A stretch of 19,865 nt of DNA from contig JAZDKP010000158.1 of NCBI GenBank assembly GCA_043802925.1, positions 1 through 19,865 of the forward strand, given 5' to 3'. Positions 1-7,151 of the stretch are shown here, piece by piece. The first letter of the stretch is position 1. Every line of letters begins with the position of its first letter. The position numbers and the translations under genes were made by a program. The notes beneath the pieces were generated by a model. It was not told where the DNA came from and ran no database searches. It saw only the letters and a list, made by a program, of their open reading frames with translations. This DNA comes from JAZDKP01 sp043802925 (GTDB taxonomy: Bacteria; Fibrobacterota; OXYB2-FULL-49-7; JAEUSG01).

Positions 1-4
1 CTTT

Positions 5-14
5 AACTATATTT
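5..14 (+). promoter_or_regulatory. AT-rich -10-like box AACTATATTT
   Basis: The sequence AACTATATTT lies about 30 bases upstream of the ATG at 45. The same AACTATATT string recurs before the VapB remnant (13403) and surE (19523), and close variants precede most other transcription units. This suggests a promoter element. No convincing partner -35 hexamer could be placed. Confidence 0.4.
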
Positions 15-44
15 CAAACTTAGGCGCATAAATTGATTAAAAGC

Positions 45-905
45 ATGATATTCATATTTATAGATGGCTTTGGCAAAGCCGGAAGCAGTATTTCTGATAA
101 TCCTGTTAAAAAAAATGAATTTCCGATTCTGTATAATATCATTAATATGAAGTCAAAAGCAATCGACCCGGTCATGGGCGTGCCCGGCCTGCCGCAATCC
201 GCAACAGGCCAGACAAGTCTTTTCTGCGGAGTAAACGCCCAAAAGTTATTAGGCAGGCATATTGAAGGTTTCCCAACCAGGTTGCTCAAAGATATTGTAA
301 AAAACGACAATATCTTTAAAAAGCTTGAAAACATAAAGAAAACAGCTACTTTTGCCAATGGCTACTGGTTAAGTGATATCAATAACTTAAGCCGACGTCA
401 AAAACGGATGATTTCCGTGACCACGGTTATGGCCATGTCCGGGACGGGTGAAATCAGGACCATGGACAAGATGTTGAACGAAGAGGCGGTCTATCAGGAC
501 ATCACACAGGAAATCCTCGTAGCGCGCGGCGCATCGCTTCCAATCATCACACCGGAGGCTGCCGCGGAGCGGCTGTCGCGCATCGCACACGCATACGATT
601 TCACGCTGTTCGAATATTTCCAGACCGACATTGCGGCGCATAAGCAGGAACCGACGCGCATCCGCAAGGTCCTTTCCGACCTGGAGCGTTTTCTCTCACG
701 GATCCATGCGCTCAATGACTTCCGCAGGCGTGCATTGGTTATCACCAGCGATCACGGAAACATCGAGGACCTTTCCACTCCTCTGCACACAATGAACCCC
801 GTGCCCTTTTACGTCAAAGGACCCGGTAGCCGGGACCTTCTGCGCAAAGTGAACGACCTTTCGGACGTGACGCCTTCCGTGGTGAAATGGTTTTCCCTGA
901 AGTGA
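45..905 (+). CDS. Metalloenzyme-superfamily protein (phosphoglycerate mutase/alkaline phosphatase fold)
   Basis: A 286-residue protein. It opens directly on the first beta strand with a metal-binding Asp (FIFIDGFG). It then has an SATGQT segment, where this superfamily carries its nucleophile, and a C-terminal DHGNIEDLST metal motif. At about 290 residues it is far too short for the ~510-residue cofactor-independent phosphoglycerate mutase and lacks that enzyme's inserted transferase domain. It resembles the uncharacterised short metalloenzyme-domain proteins of this superfamily, so a phosphate- or sulfate-ester substrate is inferred and the exact reaction is unknown. An in-frame TAG at 21-23 shows that the start is inside the window. 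ATG 45 was chosen; TTG 33 is the alternative, and neither has a clear Shine-Dalgarno. The first ~375 bases of the gene are AT-rich (about 38% G+C) and the remainder is near 58%, an abrupt change within one uninterrupted frame. Confidence 0.8.
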   Translation: MIFIFIDGFGKAGSSISDNPVKKNEFPILYNIINMKSKAIDPVMGVPGLPQSATGQTSLFCGVNAQKLLGRHIEGFPTRLLKDIVKNDNIFKKLENIKKTATFANGYWLSDINNLSRRQKRMISVTTVMAMSGTGEIRTMDKMLNEEAVYQDITQEILVARGASLPIITPEAAAERLSRIAHAYDFTLFEYFQTDIAAHKQEPTRIRKVLSDLERFLSRIHALNDFRRRALVITSDHGNIEDLSTPLHTMNPVPFYVKGPGSRDLLRKVNDLSDVTPSVVKWFSLK

Positions 906-924
906 CGCGCCCGAAAAGGTTTTT

Positions 925-935
925 GCTATTTTAAT
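925..935 (+). promoter_or_regulatory. Putative promoter box for the sigma-factor operon
   Basis: GCTATTTTAAT lies in the 55-base AT-rich gap between the metalloenzyme gene and the sigma-factor gene, about 25 bases before the ATG at 961. It matches the recurring YTATWTTT pattern of this window. A second AT-rich stretch, TTATAGTATT, follows at 941-950. Neither has a good -35, and the ATG has no Shine-Dalgarno. Confidence 0.35.
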
Positions 936-960
936 CCCGTTTATAGTATTTTTTCCATTC

Positions 961-1800
961 ATGGAACCTTTTTCTTACATCGAGAAACTTTACTACCGCG
1001 ACATCGGCCGGTTTCCAGTTCTGAATGAGGAACAGGAAATTTCCTACGTCAAAGGGGTGCAGCAGAACGACAAAAAGGCCATGAACGACCTCATCCTCGG
1101 TAATCTCCGTTTCGTGGTGAGTATCGCCCGCAAGTACCAGAACCGCGGCCTCTCCCTGCTCGAGCTCATCAACGAGGGTAACATCGGGCTCTACAAGGCC
1201 GCCAAGCGCTTCAACCTTGACAAACAAGTTAAATTCACCTCCTACGCCGTCTGGTGGGTGCGCCAGTGTATGCAAAAGGCGCTTTTTGACCAGGCCACCA
1301 CGGTCAAAATCCCGCCCAACAAGCTCACGCTCATCCGAAAATTCCGCCGCGCCCTCGGACAAAACGACGGCGATTTTTACAAGACCATGGCATTGTCCGA
1401 ATTCAAGGATTACGAGAATGAAATCATCGACATCCTCGAAAAGCTGACCCCGCTTTCGCTCGACGCGCCGGTTCAGGACGACGGCAGCGACGAGAGCACC
1501 CACACCCTCCTCGATATCCTGGGCGTCGAACCCGAGCAGGAAGAGGCGCTCGAACGGAGCGAACTCCGCGGCGTACTCGACGGTATCCTCGCCGACATGA
1601 CGCAGCGCGAAGAGGCCGTGCTCCGCATGTACTACGGCATCGACTATGACAAGGAATTCACGCTGGAGGAAATCGGCAACAAGCTCAAACTCACCCGCGA
1701 ACGCGTCCGCCAGATTAAAAACAAGGCCCTGCGCAAGCTCTTCAAGAACAAGGAGCTCCGCGACCAGGTCAAAATCCCCCTTGAGAAAAAAAGCAGCTGA
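961..1800 (+). CDS. rpoD: Sigma-70 family RNA polymerase sigma factor, short RpoD/SigA type
   Basis: A 279-residue sigma factor that directs RNA polymerase to promoters. Region 1.2 (about residues 8-40) leads into a well-conserved region 2 (about 43-110) with LRFVVSIARKYQNRGLSLLE, the INEGNIGLYKAAKRF core-binding helix and KFTSYAVWWVRQCM, the -10 recognition and melting segment. Region 4 (about 213-262) has the helix-turn-helix TLEEIGNKLKLTRERVRQIK. Region 1.1 is absent, as in the ~290-residue primary sigma factors of Bacteroidota and relatives. Region 3 (about 121-165) departs from the usual pattern: the ELGREPT-like segment is replaced by NDGDFYKTMALSEFKDYEN. It heads a tight run of co-directional genes ending near 5778, with kdsD starting 7 bases after its stop. 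Whether it is the primary sigma or a close group-2 relative cannot be settled from this window. Confidence 0.9.
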   Translation: MEPFSYIEKLYYRDIGRFPVLNEEQEISYVKGVQQNDKKAMNDLILGNLRFVVSIARKYQNRGLSLLELINEGNIGLYKAAKRFNLDKQVKFTSYAVWWVRQCMQKALFDQATTVKIPPNKLTLIRKFRRALGQNDGDFYKTMALSEFKDYENEIIDILEKLTPLSLDAPVQDDGSDESTHTLLDILGVEPEQEEALERSELRGVLDGILADMTQREEAVLRMYYGIDYDKEFTLEEIGNKLKLTRERVRQIKNKALRKLFKNKELRDQVKIPLEKKSS

Positions 1801-1807
1801 CACCCCT

Positions 1808-2776
1808 GTGTCCGTCCTGTCCCATGGCCGCGCCGTGCTTGCGGACGAGGCGCGGGCCATGACCCGCGCCGCCCGGCGTCTCGGGGACACCTTTGTGGAG
1901 GCCGTGCATATGATCCGGGCCGCACGCGGCAAGGTCATCGTCAGCGGCATCGGCAAATCCGGGCTCGTGGCGCAGCGCATCGCCTCCATCCTCTCCTCCA
2001 CTGGGACCCCCGCCTACTTCCTGCACCCCACCGAGGGGCTCCACGGCGACATCGGCATCGTGTCGGATGACGACGTGGTCATCCTCATCTCGCACAGCGG
2101 AAAAAACGACGAACTCCTCAACCTCATCCCCCACATCAAACGAGCCCGTGTCCGCATCATCCTCATTTCCAGGGACCGCCAAAATACGCTCTCGCGCTTT
2201 GCGGACCTCACGCTCGAAACCGGCGTGACGCGCGAGGCCTGCCCGTTCAACCTGGTTCCTTCCACCAGTTCCGCGGTCACTGCGGGCTTGGGTGACGCGC
2301 TGGCCATCGCGCTCCTCCGGGCCAAGGGGCTCCGGCAGGAGGATTACAAGCGCGTGCATCCCGGCGGCTCCATCGGCAAACGTCTGTTATACCGCGTTTC
2401 GGACCTCATGCATACCGGAACGGAACTGCCCATCGTGTCGCGGAACGCCTCCCTGCGCGAAGCCGTCCGCATCATGACGGAAAAGGGACTCGGCATGACC
2501 TGTGTGACCGATACCCAGGGCCGTCTTTGCGGCATTGTCACGGACGGCGACCTCCGGCGCCTGCTGCAGGCGGACCGCGCCGACCTTTCAGCCCCGGTCA
2601 CGAGCCTGAAACTGGCCTGTCCCAAGACGGTGCGCCCGGACCTGCTCGCCATCGAGGCGCTCGCCATCATGGAAAAACATGCCATCACCAGCCTCATCGC
2701 GGTACATTCGCTAAAAGACCTTAAACCCGCCGGCGTCATCCACATGCACGACATCCTGAAGGCCGGCGTCGTGTAG
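1808..2776 (+). CDS. kdsD: Arabinose-5-phosphate isomerase (SIS + two CBS domains)
   Basis: A 322-residue enzyme that converts ribulose 5-phosphate to arabinose 5-phosphate, the first committed step toward the lipopolysaccharide sugar Kdo in the cytoplasm. The N-terminal SIS domain (about 40-170) has GKVIVSGIGKSG, SSTGTPAYFLHPTEGLHGD, ISHSGKNDE and VPSTSSAVTAGLGDALA, all typical of KdsD/KpsF. HPGGSIGKRLL links to two CBS domains (about 200-322) with MTEKGLGMTCV, IVTDGDLRR and the family-type end HMHDILKAGVV. Length and ending match E. coli KdsD. GTG 1808 was chosen because it places the first helix where the family begins. TTG 1781, inside the sigma-factor gene, is a possible earlier start; GTG 1835 and ATG 1859 would cut into the first helix. 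It sits 7 bases after the sigma gene and 4 bases before lpxH, so co-transcription is likely. Confidence 0.93.
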   Translation: MSVLSHGRAVLADEARAMTRAARRLGDTFVEAVHMIRAARGKVIVSGIGKSGLVAQRIASILSSTGTPAYFLHPTEGLHGDIGIVSDDDVVILISHSGKNDELLNLIPHIKRARVRIILISRDRQNTLSRFADLTLETGVTREACPFNLVPSTSSAVTAGLGDALAIALLRAKGLRQEDYKRVHPGGSIGKRLLYRVSDLMHTGTELPIVSRNASLREAVRIMTEKGLGMTCVTDTQGRLCGIVTDGDLRRLLQADRADLSAPVTSLKLACPKTVRPDLLAIEALAIMEKHAITSLIAVHSLKDLKPAGVIHMHDILKAGVV

Positions 2777-2780
2777 TCGT

Positions 2781-3518
2781 ATGGCCCGGACCCGCACCTA
2801 CTTCATTTCCGACGCGCACCTCGGTTCCCGTTGCGACGGCCCGGACACACGCGAGGTCCGGCTCGCGAAGTTCTGCACCGCTATCGAGAAAGACGCGCGC
2901 GCACTCTACCTTCTCGGCGACATCTTTGATTTCTGGTTTGAGTACCGCAATGCCGTGCCCGCGGCCCACCTCCGGGCACTGGCTGCCTTCCGCGGCCTCG
3001 TGGACGCGGGCGTTCCGGTCACCTACGTGGGCGGCAACCACGACTTCTGGATCGGCGACTACCTGACGCGCGAAGCGGGCCTGCGCCTGGTCTTTGCGCC
3101 CCTCGACGTGACCATTGACGGTTTAAAAATCAATCTGCGCCACGGCGACGGCTTTGCCCCGCACGGCCGGCTCTATCCCTTCTTCCGCGCCGTGGTCCGC
3201 AACCGCGTCAATCGCGCGCTCTACCGGCTCATACACCCAGATATCGGCATCCCCCTGGCCCGCTGGGTGTCATCACGGAGCCGTATGCACAACGACCGCA
3301 CCCTCGACATGGAACGGGTCACGCAGCGCTACCGTGACGCGGCCCGCGCCTTCTTCGAAGCGGACAACGCGCCGGACGCCCTCCTCATGGGCCATACGCA
3401 CCGGGCCGATTTGCAGCACTACGGCGCCGGCACCTACATCAATACGGGCGAATGGCTGCGGAACTTTGATTACACCTGCCTTGAAAACGGGCAGTTTTCC
3501 CTTAAGCGTTTTTCATAA
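2781..3518 (+). CDS. lpxH: UDP-2,3-diacylglucosamine pyrophosphohydrolase-like calcineurin phosphoesterase
   Basis: A 245-residue metallophosphoesterase of the LpxH family, which cleaves UDP-2,3-diacylglucosamine to lipid X and UMP in lipid A synthesis at the inner face of the inner membrane. The di-metal ligands are all visible: D11 and H13 (SDAHLGS), D47 (LLGDIFDFW), N86 and H87 (GGNHDFW), H121 (RHGDG), and H205 and H207 (MGHTHRAD). Order and spacing agree with E. coli LpxH. The central basic, aromatic stretch (LYPFFRAVVRNRVNRALY) corresponds to the helical lid that binds the acyl chains. It starts 4 bases after kdsD, so two lipid A/Kdo genes are adjacent. The GNHD form of the third motif, instead of GNRD, suggests the Bacteroidota-type LpxH. 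The main doubt is exact substrate, since related phosphoesterases share these motifs. Confidence 0.82.
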   Translation: MARTRTYFISDAHLGSRCDGPDTREVRLAKFCTAIEKDARALYLLGDIFDFWFEYRNAVPAAHLRALAAFRGLVDAGVPVTYVGGNHDFWIGDYLTREAGLRLVFAPLDVTIDGLKINLRHGDGFAPHGRLYPFFRAVVRNRVNRALYRLIHPDIGIPLARWVSSRSRMHNDRTLDMERVTQRYRDAARAFFEADNAPDALLMGHTHRADLQHYGAGTYINTGEWLRNFDYTCLENGQFSLKRFS

Positions 3519-3544
3519 CCTTTTATAAGGAAGACGGAATTGCC

Positions 3545-5248
3545 ATGAAAATGTCACGCTGCTTTGTTCCCACGCTCCGCGAAAGCCCCGCGGAGGCCGA
3601 AATTGACAGCCACAAACTGATGCTCCGGGCCGGCCTCATCCGCAAGGTGGCGGCCGGCATCTACAACTATCTGCCCCTGGGGCTCAAAATTGTGCGCAAG
3701 GTCGAACGCATCGTGCGCGAGGAAATGGATCGCGCGGGCGCACAGGAAGTCCTCATGCCCTCCGCGGTGCCCGCGGAACTCTGGAAGGAGTCGGGCCGTT
3801 GGGACCTCTACGGCAGCCTCCTCCTCCGCTTCAAAGACCGCAAGGAGGCCGAGTACTGCTTTGGGCCCACGCACGAGGAGGTCATCACGCACATGGTGCG
3901 CATGGACGTGCACTCGTACCGCGAGCTGCCGCTCAACCTCTACCAGATCCAGACCAAGTTCCGCGACGAAATCCGGCCCCGCTTTGGGCTTATGCGCGGC
4001 CGCGAGTTCATCATGAAGGACGCCTACAGCTTCCACGACAATGCCGAGAGCCTCGACGCCGAATACCGGAACATGCGCGAAACCTATTGCCGCATCTTTG
4101 AGCGGTGCGGACTCGCGTTCCGCATCGTACGCGCGGACGTGGGCGACATCGGCGGCTCGGCCTCCGAGGAATTCATGGTGCTCGCCAGCAGCGGCGAGGA
4201 TGAGATACTCTCGTGCGCCTGCGGCTACGCCTCCAATAGCGAGGCGGCCGAAGCGCTGCCCGCCCCATTCTCCATAGCCGCCGCGACCGAAAGCATGAAG
4301 GAGATTTCTACACCCGGACAAAAAACCATCGAGGAGGTATCCGCCTTCCTCAAAACCCGGCCCGAACAAGCCATCAAGACGCTTATTTACAAAGCAGACA
4401 ACGCGCCCGTGGTGGTTTTGCTCCGCGGCGACCACGCGGTCAACGAAATCAAGCTCAAACGCGCGCTGGGGTGCGCAACGCTCGAAATGGCCGACGATGC
4501 GCTGGTCAAACGGGTGACGGGTGCGGAGACCGGCTTTGCCGGACCCGTGGGGCTGAAAGAAAAAGTCCGCGTGGTGGCGGACCGTTCCGTGCCCGCCATT
4601 GTAAACGGTGTCACGGGCGCCAACCGCACGGACTATCACCTGGTCAATGTTTCGTACGGCCGCGACTTTACGGCCCCGGAAATCATGGACCTCCGGCTCG
4701 TGGCGCGCGGGGACGACTGCCCGGCCTGCAAACAGCATAAAATCGAATTCTTGCGCGGCATTGAGGTGGGGCACATTTTCAAGCTGGGCACCAAGTACAG
4801 CGAGTCCATGAACGCGCGCTTCCTCGACAAAGACGGCCAGCAGCGGCCCTTTATCATGGGATGCTACGGCATCGGCATCGGCCGCACAGCGGCCGCGGCC
4901 ATCGAACAGTCGCACGATGACAATGGCATTGTCTGGCCCCTCGCCCTCGCCCCCTTCCATGCCGTTGTCACGGCGGCCAAAACCGACGACCCGGCGCAAT
5001 CCGCGGCCGCAGATAAGATATACCGTGCGATGCTTGACGCGGGACTCGACCCCCTGCTCGACGACCGCAACGAACGACTCGGCGTGCGACTCAAGGACGC
5101 GGACCTCATCGGTATTCCGTGTAAAATTGTTGCGGGCAAGGCGCTGGTAGAGGGCAAGGTGGAATTGAAGAGCCGGAAAGGGGACGTGAACGAACTCGTG
5201 CCCCTGGAACAGGTCGTGGCGGTCCTCAAAGAAAAGGTGCTCCAATGA
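3545..5248 (+). CDS. proS: Prolyl-tRNA synthetase, bacterial type with editing (INS) domain
   Basis: A 567-residue class II aminoacyl-tRNA synthetase that attaches proline to tRNA(Pro) in the cytoplasm. The N-terminal part has LMLRAGLIRKVAAGIYNYLP and the motif 1 region. Motif 2 is at about residues 138-163 (KFRDEIRPRFGLMRGREFI then MKDAYSF). An inserted editing domain follows at about 220-400 (KTIEEVSAFL, KTLIYKAD, VVLLRGDHAVNEIKLKR). Motif 3 is at about 437-449 (IMGCYGIGIGRT), with the ...GIVWPLALAPF segment and a C-terminal anticodon-binding domain after it. Length is normal for the long bacterial type. An AAGGAAG Shine-Dalgarno at 3527-3533, 11 bases before ATG 3545, supports that start over the ATG at 3551. 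The stop overlaps the next start (ATGA at 5245-5248), so the secreted-protein gene that follows is probably translationally coupled. Confidence 0.97.
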   Translation: MKMSRCFVPTLRESPAEAEIDSHKLMLRAGLIRKVAAGIYNYLPLGLKIVRKVERIVREEMDRAGAQEVLMPSAVPAELWKESGRWDLYGSLLLRFKDRKEAEYCFGPTHEEVITHMVRMDVHSYRELPLNLYQIQTKFRDEIRPRFGLMRGREFIMKDAYSFHDNAESLDAEYRNMRETYCRIFERCGLAFRIVRADVGDIGGSASEEFMVLASSGEDEILSCACGYASNSEAAEALPAPFSIAAATESMKEISTPGQKTIEEVSAFLKTRPEQAIKTLIYKADNAPVVVLLRGDHAVNEIKLKRALGCATLEMADDALVKRVTGAETGFAGPVGLKEKVRVVADRSVPAIVNGVTGANRTDYHLVNVSYGRDFTAPEIMDLRLVARGDDCPACKQHKIEFLRGIEVGHIFKLGTKYSESMNARFLDKDGQQRPFIMGCYGIGIGRTAAAAIEQSHDDNGIVWPLALAPFHAVVTAAKTDDPAQSAAADKIYRAMLDAGLDPLLDDRNERLGVRLKDADLIGIPCKIVAGKALVEGKVELKSRKGDVNELVPLEQVVAVLKEKVLQ

Positions 5249-5778
5249 AACGGACGCTTATTTTCCTTTTCGCCTGCCTCTTCATCCTGAACGCGGGCGC
5301 AAAGGACAAAACACCGGTTCCGGGCGTCTGCGGCATTGCCATCGGTGTCACGCGGGGCACGCTCCTTGAGACGATCCGAAAATCGTCCCTGTTCACGGAT
5401 GCCGAGTGCACGGTCGACACCAACGCGGTGATGATCAATTCCCAGAAAAAAGGGATGCTTCTCTGCGACAGCCTCAAAGTAGCGTCCATCAAGTGCCTGT
5501 TCAATAAAAGGCCAACCCTGCAGGGCCTCTCTGTCATCTTTCCGGCCGCCAATGTGACGGACCTTGAAAATATAGTCACAGCCCTGAATACGATGCTCGG
5601 AAATCCCAAAAGCGCTTCCTCGGACAAGGTCGGCTTCCGGTACGAAGCGGAATGGAAAGACTCACCGTACGAGGCCTCCTTCTTCGCCTCGGACCAGGCG
5701 TTTGAGGCCTATCTCCTCCTTGGCTACTCCAGCTTTGTGAAGGAGGAGGAGGACCGGTCCATGAAGTTTGGGAAGTGA
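5245..5778 (+). CDS. Small secreted protein of unknown function, four cysteines after the signal peptide
   Basis: A 177-residue protein whose family I do not recognise. Residues 1-19 form a clear Sec signal peptide: a KR n-region, a hydrophobic FLFACLFILN core and a likely cleavage after AGA. The mature part has four cysteines (29, 55, 74 and 84), consistent with two disulfide bonds in the periplasm or outside the cell. It has no transmembrane segment and no recognisable catalytic motif. The C-terminal end is charged (VKEEEDRSMKFGK). It overlaps proS by four bases, so it is probably the last gene of the sigma-kdsD-lpxH-proS run. Its stop codon falls on the first bases of the inverted repeat at 5777-5953. 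The insertion may therefore have trimmed or replaced the original 3' end, which cannot be tested here. Confidence 0.75.
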   Translation: MKRTLIFLFACLFILNAGAKDKTPVPGVCGIAIGVTRGTLLETIRKSSLFTDAECTVDTNAVMINSQKKGMLLCDSLKVASIKCLFNKRPTLQGLSVIFPAANVTDLENIVTALNTMLGNPKSASSDKVGFRYEAEWKDSPYEASFFASDQAFEAYLLLGYSSFVKEEEDRSMKFGK

Positions 5779-5953
5779 CACCTCACCCCCCTTTCCCCCA
5801 TCTCCTAAAGGAGAGGGGGGCTGATGATAAAATCTTATGATTATTTTAATTTACTCTTTATGCATCAATTAAAGAATAAATCATATTTAGAAAATTCCCA
5901 GGCTCATATCCCCTCTTTACTTCAGGAGAGGGGGGCAAGGGGGGTGAGGTGTC
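5777..5953. repeat. MITE-like inverted repeat, two G/C hairpins flanking an AT-rich core
   Basis: The ends are a perfect 17-base inverted repeat: GACACCTCACCCCCCTT at 5777-5793 and its reverse complement at 5937-5953. Just inside each end is a hairpin. On the left, CCCCC-A-TCTCC pairs with GGAGAGGGGG (5795-5819, loop TAAA). On the right, CCCCTCT pairs with AGAGGGG (5910-5916 with 5927-5933). About 85 bases of AT-rich DNA lie between them. No transposase gene is inside, and no target-site duplication is evident in the flanks. This shape fits a non-autonomous mobile or palindromic dispersed repeat; other copies would be needed to prove it. The left end overlaps the stop codon of the preceding gene, and the right end contains the likely start codon of the next. 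Confidence 0.75.
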
Positions 5954-7128
5954 TCCTCTTCTTCTTCCTTCTAACCGGCTGCTCCAAAAGTCTTCCTGTG
6001 TTATCAGGCCCCGTGCTACTCGACAGCATCCGCGCCTACCTTTCCAACCCATCCGATTCCGTCACCTTTGACGCAGACTACACAGAGACCCGTACCGCAC
6101 TCGACACACTGCTTGCTCAAGGCCGCACCGGGCGGTCGGGGCAGGACACGCTCTCCCTTGCCTGCATCGACGGCAAACAAAGAGCGCTGGGTGTCCACGC
6201 CCCGCTCTCGTACACACCGGACCACCCGTTGCCTGTGGTGCTCTGGCTCCACGGCGGGGTGAACGGCACCAAGCCCAATCGCGGCGCCGAAGTGGCCCAC
6301 TATTTCGCCCGGGAATCCGACTCTCTCTACTTTCTCTTTGCCGCCCCCTCGGGTGAACGGGGCGCCACCTGGTACGACCCTGTTGGAATCACCTTCATTC
6401 GCGATGCCGTGGCCGAAATCAAACGCCGGTACGCGGTGGACGATAACCGCGTCATGCTTGCGGGTGTCTCGGACGGCGGCACGGGCTGCGTGGCCGCGGC
6501 CAACCTCATCCCCGCACCCTTTGCAGGCTACATCGTCTGCTCGGGCTTCCCACCCATGCTTTCAGCGTTCGGCCTGCCCTGCTTTATTGAGAATCTGCGG
6601 CGCGCACCCTGGCTTTTTGTACACAGCGGAAAAGACCCCCTTTACCCCGGCGACACGGTAAAGGCCCTCATGGAACGATGGACGCGCGAAGGCGTGCCCA
6701 TCACCTTCCATTATTATCCGGACATGCCGCACGGGCTGGACTATATGCCGCAGGAAAAGCCGGCGGTCATGGACTTCATATCGCGGACCCGGCGGAGCGG
6801 TTCCCCGGATACGATTGAAATGCGCGTCCTTTTCCCCCAGCGCTACGCCTGGGTCAGCGTCGATTCGCTTACAACCGCGCCCGTCTCCCTCCAGGCCGTC
6901 CGAAACGGTAAGTCTGTGATAGTTCGGACGGAGGGTGCTGGCCGGTTTTCACTCTACCCGGACAGCGACTGGACCACACCCGGGGACACGCTTAGCATCA
7001 CCGTCAATGGGACCCTGCTTCCGCCCGCCATCGTCCGCCCTTCGGCCCGTTTTCTCCTTACGTTCGTGAAAAAGGAAGGCGACGCCGGAAGCGCGCCCCT
7101 GTGCCAGCTTTCGTTCGCGGTCCGCTGA
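5944..7128 (+). CDS. Lipoprotein with alpha/beta-hydrolase (esterase/PHB-depolymerase-like) domain
   Basis: A 394-residue putative envelope hydrolase. A very short lipoprotein signal (VRCLLFFFLLTG|C) puts the lipidated cysteine at residue 13. The hydrolase domain (about 70-285) shows an oxyanion HGG (103-105), nucleophile S176 in GVSDG, D231 in SGKDPLYP and H263 in MPHGLDY, a complete Ser-Asp-His triad as in LpqC/feruloyl-esterase-like enzymes. A C-terminal part of about 100 residues, rich in beta strands, follows and resembles no domain I can name. GTG 5944 was chosen because it places the hydrophobic signal at the N terminus and follows a purine-rich GGAGAGGGGGG run. ATG 5824 or 5860 would bury the signal about 30-40 residues inside. 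Start and ribosome-binding sequence both lie in the inverted repeat. Substrate unknown; an ester of a plant or microbial polymer is a guess. Confidence 0.8.
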   Translation: MRCLLFFFLLTGCSKSLPVLSGPVLLDSIRAYLSNPSDSVTFDADYTETRTALDTLLAQGRTGRSGQDTLSLACIDGKQRALGVHAPLSYTPDHPLPVVLWLHGGVNGTKPNRGAEVAHYFARESDSLYFLFAAPSGERGATWYDPVGITFIRDAVAEIKRRYAVDDNRVMLAGVSDGGTGCVAAANLIPAPFAGYIVCSGFPPMLSAFGLPCFIENLRRAPWLFVHSGKDPLYPGDTVKALMERWTREGVPITFHYYPDMPHGLDYMPQEKPAVMDFISRTRRSGSPDTIEMRVLFPQRYAWVSVDSLTTAPVSLQAVRNGKSVIVRTEGAGRFSLYPDSDWTTPGDTLSITVNGTLLPPAIVRPSARFLLTFVKKEGDAGSAPLCQLSFAVR

Positions 7129-7135
7129 CCCAAAA

Positions 7136-7145
7136 TGTATATTTA
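7136..7145 (+). promoter_or_regulatory. AT-rich -10-like box TGTATATTTA
   Basis: This box lies in the 23-base gap between the lipoprotein stop (7128) and the phosphatase ATG (7152). It fits the recurring YTATWTTT pattern loosely and is only 6 bases from the start codon, which would give a nearly leaderless message. No Shine-Dalgarno precedes that ATG, in line with this reading. Confidence 0.3.
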
Positions 7146-7151
7146 AATAAT

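Noticed and set aside
45..905. First gene as cofactor-independent phosphoglycerate mutase (gpmI)
   Set aside because: About half the required length and no inserted transferase domain; only the shared metalloenzyme fold is supported.
931..2001. A 356-codon minus-strand frame across the sigma factor and kdsD start
   Set aside because: Same mirror effect; it crosses two well-supported genes and has no recognisable motif.
3554..5245. A 563-codon open frame on the minus strand opposite proS
   Set aside because: It exactly mirrors a certain prolyl-tRNA synthetase gene. Long antisense frames are expected from high G+C at third codon positions, and the translation shows no domain.
5795..5820. Strong hairpin just after the secreted-protein gene, as an intrinsic terminator
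   Set aside because: No T-run follows (CTGATGATAAAA comes next), and the hairpin is explained as part of the inverted-repeat element.
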